Under the pieces are notes generated by a model that was given only the letters and a program-made list of their open reading frames with translations, was not told the DNA's origin and made no database searches. From positions 1 through 42,745 of the forward strand of contig ABYL01000056.1 in the NCBI GenBank assembly GCA_000173575.1: DNA of 42,745 nucleotides, written 5' to 3'. The stretch comes from Burkholderia sp. H160. Its GTDB lineage: Bacteria > Pseudomonadota > Gammaproteobacteria > Burkholderiales > Burkholderiaceae. Positions 18,531 through 28,438 of the stretch are shown one piece after another. The stretch's first letter is position 1, and each line of letters opens with the position of its first letter. A program made the translations under genes and the position numbers.

Positions 18531-19310
18531 TTACTGCGACACGTCTTTGCCGAAATACTTCTGCGAGATCTTCTCGTAGGTGCCGTCCGCCTTGATATCG
18601 GCGAGCGCCTTGTCGATCGCCGCCACCAGTTGCGGGTTGCCTTTGCGCACGAGGACCGCCGACTTGTCGCTACCGGCGGAATTGTCGATCGCGGCGATCC
18701 TGACCTGTGCATCCGGCTTGTGTTTCTTGAAGTCGAGGAACGACAACGAATCGTTGACGGTGGCGTCGACCCGGCCCGAAGTCAGCAGATCGATCGATTC
18801 GTTAAAGCCTTGCACGGCTATGACCTCCGCGCCATGATCCTTGGCGATCTTGCCGAAATTGCTGGTCAAGGTGTTCGCGGACTTCTTGCCCTTCAGATCG
18901 TCGAAGGTCTTGATCGTCGTGTTGTCTGCGCGCACGATCAGCGCCGCATGGGAAGTGATATAAGGCGTGGAGAAATCGTATTTGGCCTTGCGCGCGTCGG
19001 TGACGGACACCTCATTGATCACCGCGTCGTAGCGATTGACGTCGAGGCCCGCAATCAGACCGTCCCACTTACCCTCGACGAACTCTGGCTTCACGCCGAT
19101 ACGTTTCGCGATCTCGGTCGCGATCTCGACGTCGAAGCCGGTCAGCTTGCCCGATTCGTCGTGGTAAGTGAACGGTGCGTACGTGCCCTCGGTGCCCACC
19201 TTGAACACACCAGACGACTTGATCTGAGCGAATTCGTCCGCAGCGAATGCCGGGGACACGGCCACTGCCTGCAGCAGGGCAACCAACAGAATCGTGCGAA
19301 TCGACTTCAT
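18531..19310 (-). CDS. Cystine-type periplasmic binding protein (FliY/TcyA-like)
   Basis: A 259-residue SBP family 3 protein with Sec signal peptide (TILLVALLQAVAVSPAFA-ADE). The mature part (VGTEGTYAPFTYHDESGKLT, GFDVEIATEIAKRIG, KWDGLIAGLDVNRYDAVINE-V, YDFSTPYITSHAALIV) resembles cystine binders FliY/TcyA, notably the WDGLIAGLD-R-D-VIN-V block. Cystine or an S-substituted cysteine is the likely ligand, consistent with the sulfur genes on both sides. GGAG lies 9 nt before ATG 19310. A strong hairpin lies 38 nt upstream in the expected mRNA leader. First gene of a three-gene importer operon. Confidence 0.88.
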   Translation of the reverse strand: MKSIRTILLVALLQAVAVSPAFAADEFAQIKSSGVFKVGTEGTYAPFTYHDESGKLTGFDVEIATEIAKRIGVKPEFVEGKWDGLIAGLDVNRYDAVINEVSVTDARKAKYDFSTPYITSHAALIVRADNTTIKTFDDLKGKKSANTLTSNFGKIAKDHGAEVIAVQGFNESIDLLTSGRVDATVNDSLSFLDFKKHKPDAQVRIAAIDNSAGSDKSAVLVRKGNPQLVAAIDKALADIKADGTYEKISQKYFGKDVSQ

Positions 19311-19348
19311 GACAATGTGCTCCGCGAAGTGAGGAAGTGGAAATTCGG

Positions 19349-19396
19349 TTTGCTATCCGGCCAGCCGGCAGGCCAGCGTGGCCGGACTTTAGCAAA
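19349..19396 (-). promoter_or_regulatory. Leader hairpin upstream of the cystine-type SBP gene
   Basis: TTTGCTATCCGGCCA at 19349-19363 pairs with TGGCCGGA at 19379-19386 and, after a CTT bulge, TAGCAAA at 19390-19396: fifteen base pairs with a 15-nt loop. It ends 38 nt before the start codon. On the transcribed strand it is not followed by a T-run, so it looks like a leader structure or operator rather than a plain terminator. Function unknown. Confidence 0.45.
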
Positions 19397-19506
19397 GCCC
19401 CTTCCGATCCACAAAGCATCAAGTTTTCGAAGAATATGCGGCGCTGTGATAAGCCCAGATTGGAAAGCCTCGAACCCTGCCATCGTCGTATCGGGTACCC
19501 AATGCT

Positions 19507-21288
19507 CTACACAAGGTAATAGAGATCGTCCGCACTCCGCTCGGCCTGCACGCGCTCCGCACAGTGAGCGCACGTGTTGCGTTCGCCGAGTTGCGTGTAC
19601 GCGTAACGGACGGCGCGCACGGTTGCCGACCACGTCTCGTCCTCCTCCGGGAAAAACCGGTCGGCGGGATACCACTCGTTGAAACGCAGATTGCCAAGCA
19701 CTTTGCGCAATGCCGGTCGAAGGCCGGCGAGCAGTACGACGAGACCATCTCGCTGTGCATCATGGAGAAAATGCTCGAGCCGTTCAATGCACACTACGTC
19801 GGGGTTACGCACGCGCTTCACACGCAGCACCAGATATCGAACCCCGTGCTGCCGTGCCTGCTCCCTGATCGCGCCAAGATGGCGATCGAGTTCCGGGGCC
19901 GCGCCAAAGAAAAACTCCCCTTCGAAATCCCAGACCGCCACGGCAGCACACGATGGGTCAGACGGCAGACGCTCTCTCACTACGCCCTCCGGACTCACGA
20001 CCAGCTCGGTTGCCTTCAGCTTCGCGGCTCGCGGAACGAACAGCAGGATCGACACCGTGACACCAATCAGGATCGAGAACTCGACACCGATCAGCAACGC
20101 GGCCAGCGCGGTCAACACGATCAGGCCGGCGTCGTATTTCGAGGCCCGGAACGTATAGCGCAGGCGCGCGACATCGATCAGACGCACCGCCGTCACGAAC
20201 AACAGTCCCGCCAGCGCAGCCTTCGGGATATAACGCGTAAGCGGCGCCAGCGCCAGCACCGCGAGCGCAACAGCCACCGCCGTCACCACCCCCGAGCATC
20301 GCGTCGCCGCCCCAGCCTGATAGTTGATCGCGGAACGCGAAAGAGAACCCGAACCCGGCAGGCAGCGAAAGAAGCCTCCGACCAGATTGGCGACGCCCTC
20401 GGCGAGACACTGCCGGTTGTAGTCCAACTGCTGTCTCGTGTGATGCGCAATCGACTTCGCGATGGAGAGGGCCTCAAGCAAACCAAGAAACGCAATCGCA
20501 ACCGCGCTCGATCCCATATGACCGATCCAGTCCCAGTGAATCTCGGGAATATGCGGCGACGGCAGCCCTGCTTTCAACGTACCGATAACGGCGACCGCGG
20601 TATGGCCGCCCTGTTCCGGCCGCGACCAGCCCAGTGCATACGCCGCCCCCGCGACGATGATCAGCACCACGAACATATCGATCTGCGGCAACCGGTAACG
20701 GCGCACCGCGCGACGCAGCAGGACCGCCAGCACGACCGCAGCCGCACTGACGGCGGCGGCCTTCAGATTGACCGGATCGCCGCTCAGCGTGAGCCAGAGC
20801 CGATACAGCACATGCTGGTGACCGGAGCCCTTCTCGCGCACGCCTAGCGCGTTGCCGATCTGGCCGATCGCCAGCAGCACCGCGGCGCCTGCCATGAAGC
20901 CGAGGATGACCGACTCGGAAATGTACCGCGTCAGATCACCGAGTCTGAACACGGCGATGCCGATCTGGATGATGCCGACCATCACACCGAGCAGAAACAT
21001 CGCCTCATACAGATTCACCGTGTCGTTCGGATCGACGAACGCGAGCGCACTGAACACGACCAGAGAAATCGCGCTGGTCGGCCCGTTGATCAGATGCGAC
21101 GACGAGCCGAGCAGCGACGCCACCAAGGTCACCACCATCGCCGAATACAGTCCGAAGCGGGGATCGACGCCCGCGATAAGCGCATACGCCATGCCTTGCA
21201 GCAATGAAATGGCGGCGACCGTCAGACCCGCGAACAGATCGCGTTTGCCTTTGCTCCAGTCAAACGGGAACGTGCTGGACAGCGCCAT
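19507..21288 (-). CDS. SulP-family sulfate permease with STAS domain
   Basis: A 593-residue SulP/SLC26 transporter. The membrane part (about 15-420) has the family segments GMAYALIAGVDPRFGLYSAM, SSSHLINGPTSAISLVVFSA and GFFRCLPGSGSLSRSAINYQ. The C-terminal STAS domain lies about 430-560 (AVWDFEGEFFFGAAPELDRH, YLVLRVKRVRNPDVVCIERL), and a Cys/His-containing end (NTCAHCAERV) could bind a metal. SulP proteins import sulfate, bicarbonate or other anions. Here it starts 4 bp after the sulfate-binding protein gene, which points to sulfate. This is an unusual partner, as such binding proteins normally serve the CysTWA ABC system. No CysTWA gene is in the window. Confidence 0.93.
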   Translation of the reverse strand: MALSSTFPFDWSKGKRDLFAGLTVAAISLLQGMAYALIAGVDPRFGLYSAMVVTLVASLLGSSSHLINGPTSAISLVVFSALAFVDPNDTVNLYEAMFLLGVMVGIIQIGIAVFRLGDLTRYISESVILGFMAGAAVLLAIGQIGNALGVREKGSGHQHVLYRLWLTLSGDPVNLKAAAVSAAAVVLAVLLRRAVRRYRLPQIDMFVVLIIVAGAAYALGWSRPEQGGHTAVAVIGTLKAGLPSPHIPEIHWDWIGHMGSSAVAIAFLGLLEALSIAKSIAHHTRQQLDYNRQCLAEGVANLVGGFFRCLPGSGSLSRSAINYQAGAATRCSGVVTAVAVALAVLALAPLTRYIPKAALAGLLFVTAVRLIDVARLRYTFRASKYDAGLIVLTALAALLIGVEFSILIGVTVSILLFVPRAAKLKATELVVSPEGVVRERLPSDPSCAAVAVWDFEGEFFFGAAPELDRHLGAIREQARQHGVRYLVLRVKRVRNPDVVCIERLEHFLHDAQRDGLVVLLAGLRPALRKVLGNLRFNEWYPADRFFPEEDETWSATVRAVRYAYTQLGERNTCAHCAERVQAERSADDLYYLV

Positions 21289-21292
21289 GATG

Positions 21293-22360
21293 TCAACCCT
21301 TGTCTCTTGTGTCCGGCCCGTTCGAACTCGCCACGCCGCCGGCCGGCTTGAGAGCCGTGTCGAGGATGCCGTTTTCGTCGAAGAACCGATGGTTCGCGTC
21401 GTCCCAGTCGCGCGCGATCTCCGTCACGGGAAACAGCTTGAGCGGTGGCAGCCGTGCGGCGAAGCGTTGCAGGATGCTGGCGTTGTAAGGCCGGTAGCCG
21501 GCCTCGGCGATGGTCCGCTGGGCCGCGTCGGTAAACAGGAATTCCAGGTACGCGCGCGCGTAGCGTTCGCTGTGATGGCGCGCGACGTTAGCGTCGACCC
21601 ACGCCACGTACGGCTCGGCAAGAATGCTGACCGGCGGGTAGACGATCTCGAGCTCGTCGCGCGCGTCCGCGACCTCGCGCAGTGCTTCGTTTTCCCACGC
21701 GAGTTGAACGTCGCCGATCTTTTCCGTGGTGAAACCAATCGCCGCCGAGCGCGCGCCGGTATCGAGCCGCACGGCCTGCCGATATAGCGCGGCGAGATAC
21801 TCCCGCGCGGCGCTCTCGCTGCCGCCGCGTGTGGTCACGGCGCCCCACGCCGCGAGCGCACTGAGCTTGCCGTTGCCGGAAGTCCGCGGGTCCGGGGTCA
21901 CGATCTCGACGCCCGGCGCGACCAGATCGGGCCAGTCGTGGATCTGCCTGGGATTGCCCTTGCGGACCACAAAGACGATCGTCGAGTAGTACGGCTGCGA
22001 ATGATGCGGCAGGCGCGCGGCCCAATCGCCGGCAATCAAACCCTGTTTGCGCAGTGCATCCACATCCGAATAGAGACCCAGTGTCACGACGTCCGCCTGC
22101 TGCTCGCCCGTTACCACCGTGCGCGCCTGGCGGGAAGAGCCGCCGTGCGACTGCTTCACTTGCAGCCTGATTCCCGTTTGCCGCTGGTACGCCGTGATGA
22201 ACTGGGCATCAAGGCTCCGATACAGCTCGCGAGTCGGATCGTACGACACGTTCAGGATCTCGTTGGTCGCATCGCCATGAACGTTTTTCACGCCGATCAG
22301 CGTCACGGCGATCGCGACACCGGCGACGGCGGCAAGATTGAGCAATGACGGGCGTTTCAT
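21293..22360 (-). CDS. Sulfate/thiosulfate-binding periplasmic protein (Sbp/CysP-like)
   Basis: A 355-residue periplasmic sulfate-binding protein. The signal peptide ([20 protein letters not shown], cleavage near VHG-DA) is followed by the family start [20 protein letters not shown]. The sulfate-binding signature appears as [26 protein letters not shown] when read in two parts, with [20 protein letters not shown] further on. ATG 22360 has GGAGAGG immediately upstream; the open frame beyond it is not needed. It heads a two-gene unit with sulP, and diverges from groES. A stand-alone binding protein next to a SulP could serve a distant CysTWA permease or feed sulfate to SulP; the latter has no strong precedent. 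Confidence 0.9.
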   Translation of the reverse strand: MKRPSLLNLAAVAGVAIAVTLIGVKNVHGDATNEILNVSYDPTRELYRSLDAQFITAYQRQTGIRLQVKQSHGGSSRQARTVVTGEQQADVVTLGLYSDVDALRKQGLIAGDWAARLPHHSQPYYSTIVFVVRKGNPRQIHDWPDLVAPGVEIVTPDPRTSGNGKLSALAAWGAVTTRGGSESAAREYLAALYRQAVRLDTGARSAAIGFTTEKIGDVQLAWENEALREVADARDELEIVYPPVSILAEPYVAWVDANVARHHSERYARAYLEFLFTDAAQRTIAEAGYRPYNASILQRFAARLPPLKLFPVTEIARDWDDANHRFFDENGILDTALKPAGGVASSNGPDTRDKG

Positions 22361-22647
22361 TTCCTCTCCGGCGGGGGAACGTATCCCTGTGCAACACACG
22401 GTTAGCCTCGCGGCAGCGGTCCGCTACGGACCGTCATCGATCCGCGATTGTGTGCCTGGCCGAATCGCGTAGAGAACCAATTTCTTCTGCTATGCAAAGC
22501 GCCGGATGCTTTCGTTCTGGCGGTGCTTTTCATATGCGCAAACATTGGTTTGATTTGCGTTCGCGCCGACTTAACGTCCTGAATCCGGCGCCACGGAGCG
22601 CATTACCAATAGCTACTTATCGCTACCTATCAGGAAGGAAACAACCG
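22361..22647. promoter_or_regulatory. Divergent promoter region, sulfate genes and groESL
   Basis: This 287-bp gap has no gene. Near groES it holds a tandem imperfect repeat (GCTACTTATC at 22612-22621, GCTACCTATC at 22622-22631). I see no CIRCE element (TTAGCACTC-N9-GAGTGCTAA) and no clear sigma-32 promoter, so this groESL copy is probably not under HrcA control. A ribosome site AGGAAGGA precedes groES. Confidence 0.45.
22612..22631 (+). repeat. Tandem 10-bp repeat in groES leader
   Basis: Two adjacent copies, GCTACTTATC and GCTACCTATC, nine of ten positions equal. They end 16 bp before the groES start codon, immediately upstream of the ribosome site, so they lie in the leader or promoter. 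Confidence 0.45.
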
Positions 22648-24592
<1,945 letters not shown>

Positions 24593-24631
24593 TCACTTCG
24601 CCTGACCCTGCTGACGCCGCGAGGCGTCCGC

Positions 24632-24675
24632 GCACAGCGCCGCGCATCTCGTTCGATGCGCGGCGCTGTGCTTTT
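24632..24675. terminator. Strong rho-independent terminator after groEL
   Basis: A perfect 17-bp stem (24632-24648 with 24655-24671, core GCACAGCGCCGCGCATC) encloses the loop TCGTTC and is followed by TTTT. It ends groESL transcription, and may also stop reading from the opposite dpp-type operon, which ends 18 bp further on. Confidence 0.9.
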
Positions 24676-24692
24676 CGTGCTCATTCCCGCAA

Positions 24693-26390
24693 TCAAGCCG
24701 CGACTGGCTCACGCGCCCTGCCGGGGATCGCGGCAAGCAACGCGCGCGTGTATTCGTGTCGCGGGTGACGCCAGATCTCGCTATGCTCGCCACTCTCGAC
24801 GATACGTCCGCGCTGCATCACGTGCACGCGATCGGCGATGTAGCGCACGACCGAAAGATCATGCGAGATGAACAGCAGCGACAGGCCGAGTTCCTGTTTC
24901 AGTTCCACCAACAGGTTCAGGATTTGCGCCTGAATGGAAACGTCGAGAGCCGAAACGGGTTCGTCGAGAATCAGCAGCGCCGGTTCGAGCACCAGCGCGC
25001 GAGCAATGCCGATGCGCTGACGCTGACCGCCCGAGAATTCATGCGGATAGCGCTCGAGCGCCGCCGCCGGTAGACGGACCTGATCCCAGATGCGCTGTAC
25101 GCGCGACTGTCGATCACGCGCGTCGCTCACGCCATTGACGACGAGCACCGTGTCGAGAATCTGTCTGACGGTGCGGCGTGGATTCAACGACGCATAGGGG
25201 TCCTGAAACACCAACTGCGCATGGCGGCGCAAGGGCCGCAAGGCACGTTCGTTCAACGCGAGAAGATCGACGCCGTCGAGCCGGATCTCGCCCTGCGAGG
25301 CGGGCGCAAGCCGCATGATCGCGCGCGCGAGCGTGGACTTTCCGCAGCCCGATTCGCCAACGAGCCCCACCGATTCGCCGCGGCTAATGTCGAAGCCGAC
25401 GCCGTCGACCGCGCGCACCGGCGCGCGGCCGTGGCGCTGCCCATAGTCGATGCACAGGTCGCGCACTGCAAGCAGTGGCGCCCCACCCGCTGGTGTGAAC
25501 TCGGCCCGTGGCGCAAACGCCCGGACCGTGCGCGGCACGACGGTGAAGACGGCTTCGCCTTCGGCCGGCGCAGCGTGCCGGATTTCCGGCAAGGTCGAGG
25601 AGCGATAGTGCGAGTCCTCGGCGAGATTCAGCGACGCCCTGAGCAGGCCGCGCGTGTACGCATGCCGCGGCCGCGCAAAAATCTCCTCGACGGGCGCTTC
25701 CTCGACCTTTCGCCCGGCCAGCATCACCGCCACGCGATCCGCGTGGTCCGCGACCACGCCGAGGTCGTGCGTAATCAGCAGCAACGCCATCGATAGGTCC
25801 TTGCGCAACGTGTTCAGCAGTTCGAGGATGTGCGCCTGGATCGTCACATCGAGGGCGGTAGTCGGTTCATCGGCGATCAGCAGGCGCGGCTGGCAGGCGA
25901 CCGCCATCGCGATCATCACACGCTGACGCTGACCGCCCGACAGTTCGTGCGGATAGTCGGTCACGCGACGCTGCGGCTCGGGAATGCGCACGAGATCGAG
26001 CAGTTCGACCGCGCGCTTGCCCGCGGCCGCCTTCGACAACGACTCATGCTGTCGCAGCGTTTCGACGATTTGCGCGCCCACCGGCAGCACCGGATTGAGC
26101 GACGTCATCGGTTCCTGGAAGACCATTGCGATGCGCCCGCCGCGTATCTTGCGCATCTCGCGCGCGTTCAGCGACAGCAGGTCCTGGCCGTCGAAGCGGA
26201 CACTGCCCGTCACGCGGCCCGGCGGCGCGACGAGCCGCATCACCGATAGCGCGGTGGCCGACTTGCCGCACCCCGATTCGCCGACCAGCGCCAGCGTTTC
26301 GCCGGCCGCAATCTCGAAGCCGATGCCGCGCACCGCTTCATGCGCGCCGAAACTCACGCGCAGGTCGCGCACTTCAAGCAGATGGCTCAC
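24693..26390 (-). CDS. Fused DppD-DppF oligopeptide-type ABC ATPase
   Basis: A 565-residue protein with two complete ATPase halves. The first (1-about 270) has [13 protein letters not shown] as Walker [16 protein letters not shown] as signature and [13 protein letters not shown] as Walker B. The second (about 305-560) has [28 protein letters not shown] and [13 protein letters not shown]. Each ends with the OppD/DppF tail ([18 protein letters not shown]). GTG 26390 has GAGAGAGG 4 nt upstream and follows the dppC stop by 10 bp; the ATG at 26435 lies within dppC and has no ribosome site. It drives uptake through the DppBC channel. The fusion is common in this type of transporter (GsiA-like). Last gene of its operon. 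Confidence 0.93.
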   Translation of the reverse strand: MSHLLEVRDLRVSFGAHEAVRGIGFEIAAGETLALVGESGCGKSATALSVMRLVAPPGRVTGSVRFDGQDLLSLNAREMRKIRGGRIAMVFQEPMTSLNPVLPVGAQIVETLRQHESLSKAAAGKRAVELLDLVRIPEPQRRVTDYPHELSGGQRQRVMIAMAVACQPRLLIADEPTTALDVTIQAHILELLNTLRKDLSMALLLITHDLGVVADHADRVAVMLAGRKVEEAPVEEIFARPRHAYTRGLLRASLNLAEDSHYRSSTLPEIRHAAPAEGEAVFTVVPRTVRAFAPRAEFTPAGGAPLLAVRDLCIDYGQRHGRAPVRAVDGVGFDISRGESVGLVGESGCGKSTLARAIMRLAPASQGEIRLDGVDLLALNERALRPLRRHAQLVFQDPYASLNPRRTVRQILDTVLVVNGVSDARDRQSRVQRIWDQVRLPAAALERYPHEFSGGQRQRIGIARALVLEPALLILDEPVSALDVSIQAQILNLLVELKQELGLSLLFISHDLSVVRYIADRVHVMQRGRIVESGEHSEIWRHPRHEYTRALLAAIPGRAREPVAA

Positions 26391-26400
26391 GTCGCCTCTC

Positions 26401-27378
26401 TCAGGTTCGTTGCCGCAGTCGCGGATTGAGCGCATCGTTCAGGCCGTCGCCGAGCAGATTGAGCGCGAGCACCGCGAGTACGATCGCGCCGCCGGGCAGC
26501 GCGGTCAGATACCAGGCGGTGCGCAGCGAATCGCGCCCGGAGCCGATCATCGCGCCCCAGCTGACCACGTTCGGATCGCCCATGCCGAGAAAGGACAGCG
26601 ACGACTCGATCAGGATAGCGCTCGCCACCATCACCGAGGCGGTGACGATCACGGGCGGCAACGCATTCGGCAGGATTTCCCCGAAGACGATGCGAAGGTC
26701 GCTGAATCCCTGGCTGCGCGCGGCCAGCACGAAATCGGCGTGGCGCAACGCGCGGAATTCGGCGCGCACGATTCGCGCGACCGTCGGCCACGACGCAATG
26801 CCGATCGCCAGCGCGATGACGACGACGTTGGGTCTGCCGATCGCGACGATCACGGTGACGAGCAGAAACGATGGCACCGTCTGGAACAGCTCGGTTACAC
26901 GCACCAGCAGATCGTCCACGAGTCCGCCCGCGTAGCCGCCGATCGCGCCGACGAGCGTGCCGATCACGAGCCCAAGCGCGGCGGACGCCGCCCCGATCAG
27001 CAGGGATACGCGGGTGCCGTGTGCAATGCCGGCGGCCACGTCGCGGCCAAGCGAATCGGTGCCGAGCCAGTAATGCGGATCGGCGCCGGGCCATTCGAAC
27101 GGCGCGCCGACCATGTCGAGCGGATCGCCAGGAAAGAGGCGCGGCGCTAGCAGCGCGAGCGCGATGAACGCGGCGAGCAGCACGAGTCCGGCGCAGGCGG
27201 ATGGGTTGCGCAGCAGCGCACGCCATGCGCCTGCGCCTGTGCGGCGAGGTGCATCCGCGATGGGTCCGCCAGCGCGGCGGCTGAAAAGCGCGCCCGCGAC
27301 CTGACGCCGCCACGGCGAGCGCACCGACGCGTGCTCGTCGGCTACCCGTGAATCAATATCGGGAGAATCGGTACTCAT
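26401..27378 (-). CDS. Oligopeptide-type ABC permease DppC
   Basis: A 325-residue permease with the N-terminal OppC extension, a first membrane helix (AGLVLLAAFIALALLAPRLF), the periplasmic WLGTDSLGRDVAAGIAHGTR motif of this family, and the ATPase loop EFRALRHADFVLAARSQGFS. About six membrane helices. ATG 27378 (MSTDSPDID) is taken as start; ATG 27426 would add 16 residues and sits just after the dppB stop. Neither has a strong ribosome site. It forms a heterodimer with DppB. The carried ligand is set by the two family-5 SBPs, not by the permease. Confidence 0.92.
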   Translation of the reverse strand: MSTDSPDIDSRVADEHASVRSPWRRQVAGALFSRRAGGPIADAPRRTGAGAWRALLRNPSACAGLVLLAAFIALALLAPRLFPGDPLDMVGAPFEWPGADPHYWLGTDSLGRDVAAGIAHGTRVSLLIGAASAALGLVIGTLVGAIGGYAGGLVDDLLVRVTELFQTVPSFLLVTVIVAIGRPNVVVIALAIGIASWPTVARIVRAEFRALRHADFVLAARSQGFSDLRIVFGEILPNALPPVIVTASVMVASAILIESSLSFLGMGDPNVVSWGAMIGSGRDSLRTAWYLTALPGGAIVLAVLALNLLGDGLNDALNPRLRQRT

Positions 27379-27429
27379 GGCAGGTCTCTTCGCAAACGAT
27401 GGATACGCGTCACGCTCACCTCTCATGCA

Positions 27430-28410
27430 TCACGCGATGCGCGGATCGAGCCATGCCTGGAGCAGATCGACGAGCACGTTCGCGACGATCACGAGCAACG
27501 ACGACAGCAGCAGCACGCCGAGCAGCACGCTGAAATCGCGTGCGAGCACGGCCTCGAGTGCGAGCCGCCCGAGGCCCGGCCAGCTGAAGACCGTCTCGGT
27601 GACGGCCGCGCCGCCAAGCAGCGTGCCGAAGTGCATACCGACGATGGTCGTGAGCGGCATCAACGCGTTGCGCAGAACGTGGCGAACGGTCACGCGCCAC
27701 GGATGCAGGCCCTTCGCATGCGCGGTGCGCACGAAATCCTGGCGCTGCACTTCGAGCATCGCCGCGCGCGTGAGCCGCGCATAGATCGCGACGAAGAACG
27801 TCGCGAGCGTCGCGGCGGGCAGCAGCACGTGTCTCGCAAGATCGGCGAAATACGCGCCGCCGTGCAGGTTCGCGCCGATCGTCAGGTTGCCGCCGCTCGG
27901 CAGCCAGCCGAGATGCACGGAAAACAGCACGATCGCAAGCAGGCCGATCCAGAACCCCGGCGTCGAATAGAACAGCAGCGCCAGCACCGACAGCACGCGA
28001 TCGGGCCACCTGCCCGCCCAATGCGCCATCACGGCGCCCAGCACGATGCCGGCGACGAGCGCAAGCGACAGCGCAACCCCCATCAACAAAAGCGTGTTCG
28101 GCAGACGCGACAGGATCAGTTGCATCACCGGCATGTCGTAGCGCGGTGAATAGCCGAGGCTGAAGTGCGCGAGATGCGACAGGTAGTTCCATAGCTGATG
28201 CAGCAGCGGCTGGTCGAGGCCGAACTTCGCGCGCAGCATCGTCATCGTTTCGGCGGTGGCGGAGCCGGCTTCCCCGGCGAGCACGTCGGCGGCATCGCCC
28301 GGCATCAGCTTCAGCAGCAGGAAGTTCAGCACGACGATGCCCAGCACCGTCGGCAACGCCTGCCATGCGGTTCGGCGCAGAATCGTCTGCCAGCGTGCGC
28401 GTCGTGTCAT
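27430..28410 (-). CDS. Oligopeptide-type ABC permease DppB
   Basis: A 326-residue permease. The N-terminal helix (ALPTVLGIVVLNFLLLKLMP) followed by GDAADVLAG is the DppB/GsiC start. The ATPase loop is TRAAMLEVQRQDFVRTAHAK and the late helix region has FGTLLGGAAVTETVFSWPGL, both typical. About six membrane helices. GAGGACC lies 5 nt before ATG 28410. It follows the SBP gene by 28 bp and is 51 bp before the preferred dppC start, so the order SBP-B-C-DF matches dipeptide and glutathione importers. With C and DF it imports a peptide-like or organosulfur ligand. Confidence 0.93.
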   Translation of the reverse strand: MTRRARWQTILRRTAWQALPTVLGIVVLNFLLLKLMPGDAADVLAGEAGSATAETMTMLRAKFGLDQPLLHQLWNYLSHLAHFSLGYSPRYDMPVMQLILSRLPNTLLLMGVALSLALVAGIVLGAVMAHWAGRWPDRVLSVLALLFYSTPGFWIGLLAIVLFSVHLGWLPSGGNLTIGANLHGGAYFADLARHVLLPAATLATFFVAIYARLTRAAMLEVQRQDFVRTAHAKGLHPWRVTVRHVLRNALMPLTTIVGMHFGTLLGGAAVTETVFSWPGLGRLALEAVLARDFSVLLGVLLLSSLLVIVANVLVDLLQAWLDPRIA

Positions 28411-28438
28411 GGGATGGTCCTCGTGCTCAGGCGCTGAT

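Noticed and set aside
22361-22647. CIRCE element before groES
   Set aside because: No TTAGCACTC/GAGTGCTAA pair or near match found on reading the gap.
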